64,000 nucleotides of DNA from Brevibacterium antiquum (GCF_016107655.1 NZ_JABASX010000007.1:62001-126000), one strand, 5' to 3'. Shown: positions 45,865 to 58,989, numbered from the stretch's first letter. Notes: generated by a model not told the origin, from the sequence alone. Numbers and translations are program-made.

Positions 45865-46011
45865 CGGACGGAACAGCCGACTCACCGGACGGAACAGCCG
45901 ACTCACCGGACGGAACAGCCGACTCACCGGACGGAACAGCCGACTCACCGGACGGAACAGCCGACTCACCGGACGGAACAGCCGACTCACCGGACGGAAC
46001 AGCCGACTCAC
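45865..46011. repeat. Seven perfect copies of a 21-bp tandem repeat
   Basis: CGGACGGAACAGCCGACTCAC is repeated seven times without mismatch from 45865 to 46011, between the SDR terminator and the glycine-riboswitch promoter. Because the unit is a multiple of 3, all frames stay open and give artificial repeat peptides. No spacers separate the units, so it is a minisatellite and not a CRISPR array. Confidence 0.97.
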
Positions 46012-46035
46012 GGGTAACCGCGCCCATCACGGTGT

Positions 46036-46064
46036 TTGTCCGCCGTGATCGCAGACACTAGACT
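46036..46064 (+). promoter_or_regulatory. Promoter of the glycine-cleavage operon
   Basis: TTGTCC (46036-46041), a 17-bp spacer and TAGACT (46059-46064) give a start point near 46071 and a leader of about 380 nt containing the riboswitch. Confidence 0.6.
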
Positions 46065-46078
46065 TGGCCCCATAAGTT

Positions 46079-46116
46079 TATAGCCACACCAGCTACAGGG
46101 ATATAGCCACACCAGC
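46079..46116 (+). repeat. 15-bp direct repeat at the start of the gcv leader
   Basis: TATAGCCACACCAGC occurs at 46079-46093 and 46102-46116, 23 bp apart (about two helical turns), just after the predicted transcription start. It could be a tandem operator. Confidence 0.6.
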
Positions 46117-46162
46117 AACACGCAAAACCACACATAATTGAATACTGCCGTTAAGACATGAC

Positions 46163-46425
46163 GTGGGAGAGCTGCTCAGTCGCCGCAACTGCTTCGGTTG
46201 CCGCTACCGTACTGCGCAGCGCCGTAGGTGCAATTCCCTCCCCGGGAAACTCTCAGGCCCAGTACCACCGATTGCAGGCATATCTGAAGGAGCCGACTCC
46301 GGCTCGCAACGCTCTGAGCGCACGTGTTCACGCACGTGAGGCTCCAGGCGCAAAGCGAACACGAGGGACGCGTCCGACAGATCGGGGAGGACCGCCACTG
46401 CTCAGTGCGTCCTCCATAGGCGGGC
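46163..46425 (+). ncRNA. Glycine riboswitch leader of gcvP
   Basis: The first aptamer is recognisable from its P1 arms (GGGAGAG at 46165-46171 and CTCTC at 46250-46254) and the conserved core GCCGTAGGTGCAA ... GGGAAACTCTCAGGC. The following stretch (46277-46380, beginning CTGAAGGAGCCG) is placed where a second aptamer would be but fits the consensus less well. A hairpin with arms GGAGGAC (46386-46392) and GTCCTCC (46409-46415) precedes the ribosome-binding site and may be the expression platform. Glycine binding should raise expression of the glycine-cleavage genes, as for this class in general. Confidence 0.85.
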
Positions 46426-46449
46426 GCGACACCGACCCAAGGACGGCAA

Positions 46450-50684
<4,235 letters not shown>

Positions 50685-50704
50685 TCCGTTGCACCTGGTG
50701 CTGA

Positions 50705-50733
50705 TGCCCCCGGTGACTCGTACACTGGGGGCA
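50705..50733 (+). terminator. Stem-loop between gcvT and gcvH
   Basis: TGCCCCC (50705-50711) pairs with GGGGGCA (50727-50733). In the operon interior it may attenuate or stabilise the 3' end, adjusting GcvH level. Confidence 0.45.
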
Positions 50734-50777
50734 CCTGCTCACCCACACAGCTGTCAATCAAGCAGAAAAGGACGATC

Positions 50778-51176
50778 ATGGCGCAATTGCCCCCACTTCC
50801 AGAGAACTTCACCTACTCCGCCGAACACGAGTGGATCAACGCCGACGCTGACGCCATCGTCGGCAACACGGTGAAGATCGGTATCACCGCAGTCGCCTCT
50901 GACGCCCTCGGCGAGGTCGTCTACGTGGACCTCCCCGAGATCGGCGACACCGTCACCGCAGGCGAGACCTGTGGCGAGGTCGAATCGACCAAGTCGGTCT
51001 CCGACCTGTACTGCCCCGTGACCGGTGAAGTCACCTCCATCAACGAGGCAGCCACGGACAACCCCGGACTGCTCAACTCCGACCCCTACGGCGACGGCTG
51101 GCTGTTCGAAGTCACCGTCACCGAACTGGGCGAAGTGATGGACGCAGCAGGCTACGCAGAGGCCAATTCCCTCTGA
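50778..51176 (+). CDS. gcvH: Glycine cleavage system H protein
   Basis: A 132-residue lipoyl carrier. The lipoylated lysine is Lys72 in [17 protein letters not shown] at 17-20 and [11 protein letters not shown] are diagnostic. AAAGGA lies 5 nt before the ATG. It shuttles the aminomethyl group between GcvP, GcvT and dihydrolipoamide dehydrogenase, whose gene is not in this window. Separated from gcvT by 93 bp and from sdaA by 115 bp, each spacer containing a stem-loop. Confidence 0.96.
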   Translation: MAQLPPLPENFTYSAEHEWINADADAIVGNTVKIGITAVASDALGEVVYVDLPEIGDTVTAGETCGEVESTKSVSDLYCPVTGEVTSINEAATDNPGLLNSDPYGDGWLFEVTVTELGEVMDAAGYAEANSL

Positions 51177-51189
51177 CACACCCTCCGAC

Positions 51190-51262
51190 CGATGGGACCG
51201 GCCACGGCTGGAACGACGCAGTCCGACCGGGCTGGAACTTCCGGCCTTGGTCGGTCCCATCG
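51190..51262 (+). terminator. Stem-loop between gcvH and sdaA
   Basis: CGATGGGACCG (51190-51200) is the perfect complement of CGGTCCCATCG (51252-51262), and pairing extends inward with one or two mismatches. It spans most of the 115-bp spacer and could reduce read-through to sdaA. Confidence 0.5.
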
Positions 51263-51291
51263 ATCACCCGAAAAGAATCGGAGTATCTTCC

Positions 51292-52806
51292 ATGCCACTG
51301 AGCGTCTTCGATCTCTTTACCGTCGGCATCGGCCCGTCGAGTTCCCACACCGTCGGCCCGATGCGAGCGGCATCGAGCTTCCTCACACTTCTGGGCGACA
51401 AGCTCGGATCCGTCTCCAACATCAAGGTCGATGTGTTCGGATCCCTTGCCGCCACCGGTGCCGGACACGGCACCTTCGACGCCATCCTGATCGGCCTTGA
51501 GGGCTGTGCACCCGATCGCGTCGAAGCCAATGAACTCACTGCCCGCCGGACTCGGATGTCCGAGACGGGCACGATCCTCCTCGGCGACGCTGTCGGTGGC
51601 GCTGGTGCTGCCGACGGCGCGGACTCTGCTGGGGGCGGCGTCGAGATCGCCTTCACCGAAGACGATATGGTCAAGCGTCCCCTGACCATCCAACCCCGAC
51701 ACACGAACGCCATGACCATCGCCGCCTTCGACGCCGAAGGTCAGACTTTGGCCGAAGAGACCTACTATTCCGTGGGCGGCGGCTTCGTCACCTCCGAGAC
51801 CGAGTTCCGCGAGAAGGAGCAGGCCGCCGAGGCTGTTGCCGACTCCCGAGACGACGACGCCAGCGAATTCGCCGTTGCCGATTCGGTCGTCGACGCCGAG
51901 CTGCAGTCCTACAGCGAAGAGCTGCCGTACCCGTTCCACTCGGCCGTTGAACTCCTGCAGCGATGCAAGGACACGGGCATGTCCGTCGCAGAGATCATGC
52001 TCGTCAACGAGAAGTCGATGCGCGATGAGGACGAGATCCGGCACGGACTCCTCCACATCTACTCAGTGATGGAGGAATGCGCCTCGGCGTCCCTGGATCG
52101 CTCTGGTTATCTGCCCGGCGGACTCAAGGTGCGCCGGCGCGCCCACGACTGGTACCTCAAGCTCAAGGCCGAGGACCCCGATCGCGATCCCGGCTACTAC
52201 CTGGAATGGGTCAACCTCATCGCCATGGCCGTCAACGAGGAGAACGCCTCGGGTGGCCGCGTGGTCACCGCGCCGACGAACGGTGCCGCCGGCATCATCC
52301 CTGCCGTCCTCCACTATGCGCTGAACTACGTGGATTCCGTGGTCAAGGGCGGCGAGGCCGCCAAGCACACGGCGATCGTGGACTTCCTGCTCACCGCGGC
52401 GGCGGTGGGTGTTCTGTACAAGGAGAGGGCATCGATCTCCGGCGCCGAGGTGGGCTGTCAGGGCGAGGTCGGATCCGCGTCGTCGATGGCAGCTGGGGGA
52501 CTGGCCGCCATCATGGGCGGAACTCCCGAGCAGGTCGAGAACGCCGCCGAGATCGCCATGGAGCACAACCTGGGCCTGACCTGCGACCCGATCTCCGGGC
52601 TCGTGCAGGTCCCGTGCATCGAACGCAACGCGATCGCCGCCGGCAAGGCCATCAACGCCTCGAGGATGGCCTTGTGGGGCGATGGCCAGCACAGAGTCAG
52701 CCTCGACGAGGTGATTGAGACGATGCGCCAGACAGGCGCGGACATGAGCTCGAAGTACAAGGAGACAGCGCAGGGCGGCCTCGCCGTCAACGTGGTCGAA
52801 TGCTGA
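51292..52806 (+). CDS. sdaA: L-serine ammonia-lyase (iron-sulfur type)
   Basis: A 504-residue single-chain (type 2) L-serine dehydratase converting serine to pyruvate and ammonia with a 4Fe-4S cluster. [15 protein letters not shown] at the N-terminus, and Cys389 (EVGCQGEVG), Cys431 (LTCDP) and Cys442 (VPCIERN), spaced 42 and 11 residues apart as in characterised enzymes. Two Ala/Asp/Gly-rich insertions (about 99-117 and 174-206) lengthen it beyond the usual 450-460 aa. GGAG lies 8 nt before the ATG. Next to gcvPTH it drains the serine produced from glycine. Confidence 0.95.
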   Translation: MPLSVFDLFTVGIGPSSSHTVGPMRAASSFLTLLGDKLGSVSNIKVDVFGSLAATGAGHGTFDAILIGLEGCAPDRVEANELTARRTRMSETGTILLGDAVGGAGAADGADSAGGGVEIAFTEDDMVKRPLTIQPRHTNAMTIAAFDAEGQTLAEETYYSVGGGFVTSETEFREKEQAAEAVADSRDDDASEFAVADSVVDAELQSYSEELPYPFHSAVELLQRCKDTGMSVAEIMLVNEKSMRDEDEIRHGLLHIYSVMEECASASLDRSGYLPGGLKVRRRAHDWYLKLKAEDPDRDPGYYLEWVNLIAMAVNEENASGGRVVTAPTNGAAGIIPAVLHYALNYVDSVVKGGEAAKHTAIVDFLLTAAAVGVLYKERASISGAEVGCQGEVGSASSMAAGGLAAIMGGTPEQVENAAEIAMEHNLGLTCDPISGLVQVPCIERNAIAAGKAINASRMALWGDGQHRVSLDEVIETMRQTGADMSSKYKETAQGGLAVNVVEC

Positions 52807-52845
52807 AGTAACCCGCGAGGCGCCCATGAGGCGGGCCTCACGTGG

Positions 52846-52876
52846 CAGTGGGCCGGCCTTTTGGGCCGGCCCACTG
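52846..52876 (+). terminator. Strong GC-rich terminator after sdaA
   Basis: CAGTGGGCCGGCC (52846-52858) pairs perfectly with GGCCGGCCCACTG (52864-52876) around a 5-nt loop TTTTG, 39 bp after the stop codon. Confidence 0.85.
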
Positions 52877-52936
52877 CGCTGCCTGCCGGGAAGTCCCGGT
52901 CAGAGGCTGTGGTGCCATCGAGACCACGCTTGCGAT

Positions 52937-53006
52937 CCGATACATCGCCGGAGCCCCCAGACACCGCTGCGTGCACCGGAGTCTGGGGGCTCCGGCAATG
53001 TATCGG
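52937..53006. repeat. Long near-perfect inverted repeat (26-bp arms) upstream of ectA
   Basis: The arms 52937-52962 and 52981-53006 match at 25 of 26 positions around an 18-nt loop. It lies in the 528-bp gap between sdaA and ectA, beyond the sdaA terminator. A further 9-bp inverted repeat (TGGAACAGC / GCTGTTCCA) is at 53108-53134. The rest of the gap holds no gene that I can support. It may be a mobile palindromic element or a structured RNA. Confidence 0.75.
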
Positions 53007-53299
53007 TCGGGGGTCTCCCCGGCTGACAATTCCTGCATCGCGCAAGGCTGCGGCCACACGCCCTGAAAAGTCACCCTGTAGTCATGCTCAGAGGCGACGT
53101 CGAAACGTGGAACAGCCGTGGAACCGCTGTTCCAAACCCTCTGAAATGTAACGAAACGATAACGAAGCTCTGCCCCGGAATGAGCGCGCAGGAGAGCCCT
53201 GACGCATCCCAGAGATGCCATGGGGAAGCCCCGGTTCATGACTTGGGGAACACGCGCGGGAATCACCCCCGAATGTGGCGTGAATCGCCGATTTCGGAG

Positions 53300-53327
53300 T
53301 TGACGCTCATCCTCAGGTCGTTAGGTT
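53300..53327 (+). promoter_or_regulatory. ectABC promoter (leaderless)
   Basis: TTGACG (53300-53305), a 16-bp spacer and TAGGTT (53322-53327), followed 7 nt later by the GTG start of ectA. No ribosome-binding site, so ectA should be leaderless. Confidence 0.7.
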
Positions 53328-53334
53328 TAGGGGC

Positions 53335-53829
53335 GTGAGAAACGCAGTCGCTGAACCTCAAACAGAAACCGATGTCCGTACTCCAACCATGGAGGACGGA
53401 CAACACATGTGGAGACTGGCTAAAGATTCGGCCGTTCTCGACCTCAACTCTTCGTACTCGTACATCCTCTGGTGTCGTGATTTCTCGGCAACCTCGACCA
53501 TCGCGCGAATCGGCGGAGAGCCCGCCGGGTTCGTCACCGGTTACACCCGCCCGGATCGGCCTAACACGCTGATGATCTGGCAGGTCGCAGTGTCGTCGGA
53601 CTTCCGCGGACACGGATTGGCGAAGACCATGCTCAACGAGCTGGCTGATCGCACCAATGCGCTCCGCCTGGAGACGACGATCACCGATGACAACGATGCG
53701 TCAAACCGTCTGTTCCAGTCATTCGCTGAGCAGCGTGACGCAAACTGCGAACGACGTGCGCTGATCACTCCGGATCTGTACCCGGATGGTCACGACACCG
53801 AGTACCTGTACGAAATCGCACCACTTTGA
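53335..53829 (+). CDS. ectA: Diaminobutyrate acetyltransferase
   Basis: A 164-residue GNAT enzyme, second step of ectoine synthesis: acetylates L-2,4-diaminobutyrate to N4-acetyl-diaminobutyrate. The acetyl-CoA-binding loop is SSDFRGHGLAKTML; GFVTGYTRPDRPNTLMIWQVAV and ETTITDDNDASNRLF are typical of EctA. GTG start at 53335, 7 nt after the -10 box. First gene of ectABC. A perfect palindrome (GGGATCAGCTGATCCC, 53867-53882) lies in the 167-bp spacer to ectB and could be an RNA-processing or partial termination site. Confidence 0.94.
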   Translation: MRNAVAEPQTETDVRTPTMEDGQHMWRLAKDSAVLDLNSSYSYILWCRDFSATSTIARIGGEPAGFVTGYTRPDRPNTLMIWQVAVSSDFRGHGLAKTMLNELADRTNALRLETTITDDNDASNRLFQSFAEQRDANCERRALITPDLYPDGHDTEYLYEIAPL

Positions 53830-53866
53830 TGCACCGCTGAGAAGCGTGGTGCCACCAGGCGACCTG

Positions 53867-53882
53867 GGGATCAGCTGATCCC
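53867..53882. repeat. 16-bp palindrome between ectA and ectB
   Basis: GGGATCAGCTGATCCC is self-complementary. It may form a short hairpin in the ectAB transcript or bind a regulator. Confidence 0.5.
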
Positions 53883-53996
53883 GTCTGAGGACGCCGACAG
53901 GCGAACGCCGTACCCGAAACTGATCGGTCGCGGCCACCGCCTAGCCGCTTGCTCACGAGGCAGGCGGGTAATCCAGAAGTCGAAAGGACTCAAGTG

Positions 53997-55289
53997 ATGA
54001 CCGAAACCTCTAAGACCACAACTCCCGATATCTTCGAAACCCGCGAATCAGAGGTGCGAGGATACTCGCGCTCCTGGCCTGCCACCTTCGCCAAGGCACA
54101 TGGCGCGAAGCAGTGGGGCGAAGACGGCAAGGAATTCATCGATTTCTTCTCCGGCGCCGGAGCTCTCAACTACGGGCACAACAACCCCGTCGTGATGAAC
54201 CCTCTCGTCGAGTACCTCCAGTCAGGTGCTGTTCTGCACTCACTGGATATGAAGACCCCGGCCAAGCGTGAGTTCCTCGAGACCTTCCAGGACCTCATCC
54301 TCAAGCCGCGCGGACTCGACTACACCGTGATGTTCCCCGGACCAACGGGAACCAACACCGTCGAGGCTGCCCTCAAGCTGGCTCGCAAGGTCACCGGCCG
54401 TCAGCACATGCTGTCCTTCACCAATGCATTCCACGGCATGACCCTAGGATCGCTGTCGGTGACCGGAAACTCGATGAAGCGCGAAGGTGCAGGCATCCCG
54501 CTGACCAACAGCTCGAAGATTCCCTATGACGACTACTTCGACGGCGAGATCCCTGACTTCCTGTGGCTCGAGAAGGTCCTCGAAGACTCCGGCTCCGGTG
54601 TCGACAAGCCTGCAGCTGTCATCGTTGAGACCGTGCAGGGTGAAGGCGGCCTCCGCGCCGCTCGCGCCGAATGGCTTCGTGCTCTGTCCGAACTGACCAA
54701 GAAACACGACATCCTGCTTATCGTCGACGACGTCCAGGCCGGCTGCGGCCGTACCGGATCGTTCTTCAGCTTCGAAGAGGCTGGCATCGAGCCTGACATC
54801 GTGTGCCTGTCGAAGTCGATCTCCGGCTCGGGTCTGCCGATGGCACTCACCCTGTTCCGCCCCGAGCTCGACGTCTGGGAACCAGGCGAGCACAACGGAA
54901 CCTTCCGCGGAAACAACCCCGCATTCGTCACGGCGACCGCCGCGATCAAGAACTTCTGGGCCGACAACACGTTCCAGAATGAATTGGCCGACACGATCGC
55001 CGCACTGCACCAGCGCCTCGACTCGATTGTGGAGAAGGCAGAGGGAGCATCCATCCGTGGACGCGGACTCCTCGCCGGACTGCACTTTGAGGACGACGAG
55101 GTCGCCGGCAAGGTGGCAGCAGAGGCCTTCGACAACGGCCTGCTCCTCGAGACCTCCGGTCCCAAGGATGAAGTAACGAAGATCATGCCTCCGCTGACCA
55201 TCTCCTCGCACGATCTGGAGCAGGGCCTCGACATCATCGAGGCCGCTGTGCTGAAGTTCGCTCCGGCCGCAGAACCTGCGGCGGTCTGA
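53997..55289 (+). CDS. ectB: Diaminobutyrate--2-oxoglutarate transaminase
   Basis: A 430-residue class III PLP aminotransferase, first step of ectoine synthesis: aspartate semialdehyde plus glutamate to diaminobutyrate. PLP lysine is Lys273 in [32 protein letters not shown] and [13 protein letters not shown] are classic. Start at 53997 with AAGGA 8 nt upstream; upstream in-frame codons to 53949 are spacer. Aspartokinase is not in the window. Confidence 0.96.
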   Translation: MTETSKTTTPDIFETRESEVRGYSRSWPATFAKAHGAKQWGEDGKEFIDFFSGAGALNYGHNNPVVMNPLVEYLQSGAVLHSLDMKTPAKREFLETFQDLILKPRGLDYTVMFPGPTGTNTVEAALKLARKVTGRQHMLSFTNAFHGMTLGSLSVTGNSMKREGAGIPLTNSSKIPYDDYFDGEIPDFLWLEKVLEDSGSGVDKPAAVIVETVQGEGGLRAARAEWLRALSELTKKHDILLIVDDVQAGCGRTGSFFSFEEAGIEPDIVCLSKSISGSGLPMALTLFRPELDVWEPGEHNGTFRGNNPAFVTATAAIKNFWADNTFQNELADTIAALHQRLDSIVEKAEGASIRGRGLLAGLHFEDDEVAGKVAAEAFDNGLLLETSGPKDEVTKIMPPLTISSHDLEQGLDIIEAAVLKFAPAAEPAAV

Positions 55290-55445
55290 GCCAGCTCCCA
55301 GCTGAGCGCGAGAGCCTGAAAAACTGAGTTTTCGGTACGCCGAGACTCAACCATGAAACTTGTATGACGCGTTGCCGATGGATCGGTCGAGATTTCGACT
55401 GAAACATCGGCAGCCCGTCTGATATGCCAAACGAAAGGACCACGA

Positions 55446-55838
55446 ATGTACGTAGTCAACCGCGATGACCTCAACGACACAGACCGCGACATCAAGTCAG
55501 AGACCTGGCGCAGCCGCCGCATGGTGCTGGGCAAGGAACGCGTCGGATTCTCGCTCCACGACACCGTGATCTACGCCGGGACGACCTCGACCTTCCACTA
55601 CCAGAACCACGTCGAAGCCGTGTACTGCGTGCAGGGCAAGGGCACTCTGACCGACCAGGAGACAGGCGAAACCTACCCACTCTCCGATGGCACCATGTAC
55701 CTGCTCGACGGACACGAGAAGCACACCGTCGTGGCAGACGAAGAGCTGCGCATGGCCTGCGTGTTCAATCCGCCGGTCACTGGCCGTGAGACCCACGACG
55801 AGAACGGTGTCTACCCGCTCATCGTCGAAGAGGACTGA
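55446..55838 (+). CDS. ectC: L-ectoine synthase
   Basis: A 130-residue cupin that cyclises N4-acetyl-diaminobutyrate to the compatible solute ectoine. The iron ligands expected from characterised EctC align as Glu57, Tyr85 and His93 ([18 protein letters not shown]). AAAGGA precedes the ATG. A 156-bp spacer after ectB holds a stem-loop (TGCCGATG 55373-55380 / CATCGGCA 55405-55412). No ectD hydroxylase follows: the next feature is a terminator, so hydroxyectoine cannot be inferred from this locus. Confidence 0.96.
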   Translation: MYVVNRDDLNDTDRDIKSETWRSRRMVLGKERVGFSLHDTVIYAGTTSTFHYQNHVEAVYCVQGKGTLTDQETGETYPLSDGTMYLLDGHEKHTVVADEELRMACVFNPPVTGRETHDENGVYPLIVEED

Positions 55839-55930
55839 GTCCTCTCGTGAGCTGAGAAGCTCCCTCGCCGAGGTGGCCGATCGTTGATCGGTCACTGAAG
55901 CATCGTCCGGCCTCCGGACACCACAAAAAT

Positions 55931-55993
55931 GGTGGCCACGGAACCGAGGCAAGTCCGCATTGCGCGGGGCTTGAACTTGGTCCCGTGGCCACC
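55931..55993 (+). terminator. Compound terminator after ectC
   Basis: GGTGGCCACGG (55931-55941) pairs with CCGTGGCCACC (55983-55993), followed by TTTTCC; an inner hairpin (CAAGTCCGC / GCGGGGCTTG) fills the loop. Confidence 0.75.
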
Positions 55994-56151
55994 TTTTCCG
56001 TGTTCTGACGAAGTGTCGACCGGGTCGACTTCAGATGTGGTACTCTTCGGTCATACAACTTTCAAGTTTCGATGCCTGACGCTGCCGACAGCACATCCCA
56101 AGACTCCTACTCTGGCAATCCCAGTTCTTACCTCTTACCTTCGGAGTCCCC

Positions 56152-56862
56152 TTGAAGTTCATCAGACGCGCCCTTGTTTCTGCCGTTGCCGCTATCGCCC
56201 TTGTCGTCGGTCCCGCTGTGTCCGCTGAGGCGGCGACGATGTCCTTCGACGTGACGAAGCTTTCAGCCAAGAACATGGTGATTTCAAATTCGAATTGCAA
56301 GTACTTTGATGTCCACCTGAAGTACAAGAAGAGAAACGTCGACTCTTGGTCAGTAGATTCCGAAATCGCAGGGCGCCACGGAAACGCGACAACTGCCTTC
56401 TTTGGCGACTACTCGTATCCGTATGACAAGGATCGAGCGATGATTTGCCCGAGCCTCGAAGGTCTAGGCAAATACACCATTGGGCCGTCTGAAATCGACG
56501 CTGACTACTCAAATTCCAATTACGATTCCTTCTGGTACGCGCGCACCGACTACACCAAGGGCTACTTCTACGTTCGCGGCAAGACCTACGCCTCCCTGTC
56601 GACCAAGCGCAGCGGCAAGACCGTCACTCTGACTTCGAAGACCAAGGTCTACAACCCGGAGAAATACGGCAAGGTCAGCTACAACCCTAAGGTGAAGTTC
56701 CAGGTCAAGTCCGGGAGCAAGTGGAAGACCATCAAGACCGTGGCTGCCAAGAAGGGCAAGGCCACGTACAAGGTCAAGACGAAGAGCAAGAAGACTTATC
56801 GCGTGACCTTCAGCCAGGTCAGCTGGGCGACCGGCGCCACCTCGAAGTCGGTCAAGCGCTGA
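56152..56862 (+). CDS. Secreted lysine-rich protein of unknown function
   Basis: A 236-residue exported protein: Sec signal peptide (MKFIRRALVSAVAAIALVVG...VSAEA, cleavage near residue 28), then a Tyr/Ser/Asn/Asp-rich domain and a C-terminal domain of about 90 residues full of Lys/Thr/Val beta-strand repeats (KTVTLTSKTKVYN, KVKFQVKSGSKWKTIKT) like the basic surface-binding modules of actinobacterial cell-wall proteins. The start is TTG at 56152 with GGAG 5 nt upstream. The first 380 bp of the gene are clearly more AT-rich than neighbours, a sign of recent acquisition. Function not known; attachment to cell wall or surfaces is a guess. Confidence 0.8.
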   Translation: MKFIRRALVSAVAAIALVVGPAVSAEAATMSFDVTKLSAKNMVISNSNCKYFDVHLKYKKRNVDSWSVDSEIAGRHGNATTAFFGDYSYPYDKDRAMICPSLEGLGKYTIGPSEIDADYSNSNYDSFWYARTDYTKGYFYVRGKTYASLSTKRSGKTVTLTSKTKVYNPEKYGKVSYNPKVKFQVKSGSKWKTIKTVAAKKGKATYKVKTKSKKTYRVTFSQVSWATGATSKSVKR

Positions 56863-56870
56863 CCGTCCGT

Positions 56871-56905
56871 GAGTGAGGTCGGCCAGGCGCTGACCGACCT
56901 CACTC
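56871..56905 (+). terminator. Stem-loop after the secreted-protein gene
   Basis: GAGTGAGGTCGG (56871-56882) pairs perfectly with CCGACCTCACTC (56894-56905), loop 11 nt, 8 bp after the stop codon. Confidence 0.75.
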
Positions 56906-57094
56906 CCGGATTGTCAGGTCTGCCCCCTGCATATATCCGCGGGGCCCTTCAAACGGGCCTAACGCTTCGCCCAGAGGCAGCCCCAAGACACCGAGCTCGG
57001 CTGTCTGACGGCCTCCGTATCCTGATGCGCGGGGGTTCTCGTTGTAACGGAGGCACCCGAGGGATTCGGCCAATTCTCTGCGATCCACAGTCAT
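56900..57094 (-). CDS. Possible 64-residue small protein with a perfect Shine-Dalgarno
   Basis: AGGAGG lies 8 nt before the ATG at 57094, among the best ribosome-binding sites in the window, and opens a 64-codon frame (MTVDRRELAESLGCLRYNEN...). I do not recognise the product; it is hydrophilic and its C-terminus overlaps the terminator of the convergent gene. It starts 98 bp after the symporter stop on the same strand, beyond that gene's terminator, so expression would need read-through or a promoter at about 57100-57140. It may be real or a decayed remnant. The rest of the 56863-57191 gap holds only terminators. Confidence 0.4.
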   Translation of the reverse strand: MTVDRRELAESLGCLRYNENPRASGYGGRQTAELGVLGLPLGEALGPFEGPRGYMQGADLTIRE

Positions 57095-57119
57095 GGGAAC
57101 TTCCTCCTAGGTAGAGAAC

Positions 57120-57172
57120 GTGAAAACCACACCGGGCGCTCCCAGAGAAGGGTGCGCCCGGTGTGGTTTCAC
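57120..57172 (-). terminator. Terminator of the symporter gene
   Basis: Arms 57120-57139 and 57154-57172 pair along their full length with a single bulged A; loop 14 nt. It begins 19 bp after the symporter stop codon on the minus strand. Confidence 0.8.
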
Positions 57173-57191
57173 GATCACTGTGCCGGCAGAA

Positions 57192-58685
57192 TCACTTGTC
57201 GTCCGGGCGCACCTTCTTGCCACGGTCGTGCCAGAACTTCGCCGTGGTGACTTCGTCCGTGCCGTCCCAGGCCTCGACATCGGTGTTGATGCGTTTGAAG
57301 GTGGGAAGGTCACCGCGGCGGAAGATCGGCTCCAGCCCAGCGCGACGCTGCTCCATATAGTTCTTCAACAGGCTGAACACCACAGGTGAGAGCATCAGGA
57401 GCGCGAACAGGTTGATCAGCGCCATGATCGCCATGAAGATGTCTGCCGCCGTCCAGACCAGGTCGAGTGCGGCGATCCCGCCGATGAAGACAGCCACCAT
57501 CACGATCACCTGATAGATGCGCAGCGCGGCCTTGCTGCGGGTCAGATGCTCGATATTGGCTTCGCCGTAGTAGTAGTTGCCGAGGATCGACGTGAACGCG
57601 AAGAGGAAGATTGCGAACGTGAGGAAGTGGATCGCCCACTGGCCGAGCTGTCCGCTCAAGGCGGTCTGCGTCAGCTGGACTCCCTCGGCCGAGCTGCCGT
57701 ACTCCGGGTTCGACAGGAGGATGATGAAAGCGGTGATCGAGCAGACGAGGATCGTGTCGAAGTACACGCCGAGTGCCTGAACGAAACCCTGCTTGGCCGG
57801 GTGCGACGCCGACGCCGTCGCCGCCGCATTTGGGACCGAACCGATGCCGGCCTCATTCGAGAACAGGCCGCGCTGAACACCGATGAGCATGATCGAACCG
57901 ATCGAACCTCCAGCGATCGAGTTGAAGCTGAACGCGTCGCTGAAGATGGTGACGATCATTCCGGGGACAGCGCCGAGGTTGATTGCCACCACGATGATGC
58001 CGACGATCAGATACAGCCCGGCCATGATCGGGACGAGGTATGCGGAGACATTCGAGATGCGCTTGGCACCCCCGGCGAAGATCAGGTACGCCCCGACGGC
58101 GACGACCACACCGGTGATTGCGGTGAAGGCGAAGTTGGAATCGTCGACGTTGAATGATGCTCCGACCGCGTCGACGATGGAGTTCGACTGCACGGAGTTG
58201 AAGACGATGCCGTAGGTGATGGCGACGATGACCGCAAACACCAGCCCGAGCCATTTCATATTCAGCGCGCGGTTGATGTAGTACGCAGGACCGCCTCGGA
58301 AGTTCGGCCCGTCCTTCTCCTTGTAGAGCTGTCCGAGTGCGGACTCAGCGAAGGCGGTGGCGCCGCCGACGATGGCAGTCAGCCACATCCAGAACACCGC
58401 ACCGGGGCCGCCCAAGGAGATGGCAAGAGCGACACCGGCGATATTGGCCGTGCCGACACGAGAAGCGGCAGAGATGGAGAAGGCGCGGAACGGAGAGATG
58501 TTCCGATTGCCTTCGGAATCGTGTCCGCCTGGTTCCACGATCGTGCGGAACATTTCGGGCAGCAGCCGTAGCTGAACGGCACCCGTACGAATCGTGAAGT
58601 ACAACCCTGTGGGGATGAGAACTGCGACGAGAGCGTACGTAATGACTCCGCTGACGCTGTCGAACGCGCTCTGGAGCATCTCCAT
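57192..58685 (-). CDS. Alanine or glycine:cation symporter (AGCS family)
   Basis: A 497-residue membrane protein with about ten to eleven helices, importing alanine or glycine with Na+. The AGCS signature SLGGPGAVFWMWLTAIVGG and the NIAGVALA segment are present. AAGGAGG lies 9 nt before the ATG at 58685 (a second ATG is at 58679). It might supply glycine to the gcv operon. I could not find a glycine riboswitch in its 304-bp upstream region, where some actinobacteria have one. Confidence 0.93.
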   Translation of the reverse strand: MEMLQSAFDSVSGVITYALVAVLIPTGLYFTIRTGAVQLRLLPEMFRTIVEPGGHDSEGNRNISPFRAFSISAASRVGTANIAGVALAISLGGPGAVFWMWLTAIVGGATAFAESALGQLYKEKDGPNFRGGPAYYINRALNMKWLGLVFAVIVAITYGIVFNSVQSNSIVDAVGASFNVDDSNFAFTAITGVVVAVGAYLIFAGGAKRISNVSAYLVPIMAGLYLIVGIIVVAINLGAVPGMIVTIFSDAFSFNSIAGGSIGSIMLIGVQRGLFSNEAGIGSVPNAAATASASHPAKQGFVQALGVYFDTILVCSITAFIILLSNPEYGSSAEGVQLTQTALSGQLGQWAIHFLTFAIFLFAFTSILGNYYYGEANIEHLTRSKAALRIYQVIVMVAVFIGGIAALDLVWTAADIFMAIMALINLFALLMLSPVVFSLLKNYMEQRRAGLEPIFRRGDLPTFKRINTDVEAWDGTDEVTTAKFWHDRGKKVRPDDK

Positions 58686-58989
58686 TGATCTATGCCTCCT
58701 TCGACAAGCTCAGTGCTTGGTTGTGTGGGTATGTCGGTGTGTGAACACCATGTGCTACTTCTGCAGTTGTACTCCAGTCTGCCACCGAAGTGAGGAAACG
58801 CATGACATCGCCCCTGCGCAAGTCCCTCACACAGGCGAAATCTCTGACGCTGTACCCATCTAGCATTCACGTCGCGTCTACCCAGACATCATCCGTTCAT
58901 TGCTCGGGTTGCTTAGGGTTGTCGGCAATACACTGCACCATCGGCCGCTCGAGCCTGCACCGAGTCGCCAACTCTGAGGAGTCCCCGCC
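58686..58989. other. Divergent intergenic region, nothing recognised
   Basis: This 304-bp spacer between the symporter and the phosphodiesterase must hold two divergent promoters. I checked it for a glycine aptamer core, iron box and long inverted repeats and saw none that is convincing. Confidence 0.5.

Noticed and set aside
45865..46011. CRISPR array
   Set aside because: The seven units are contiguous with no spacers, the unit is 21 bp, and no cas genes are present; it is a minisatellite.
45725..46048. Repeat proteins with TGRNSRL or PSGESAV units
   Set aside because: All frames through a 21-bp repeat stay open; no ribosome-binding site or promoter supports translation.
58686..58989. A glycine riboswitch for the AGCS symporter
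   Set aside because: The minus-strand leader lacks the conserved aptamer core seen before gcvP, and no P1-type pairing could be matched.
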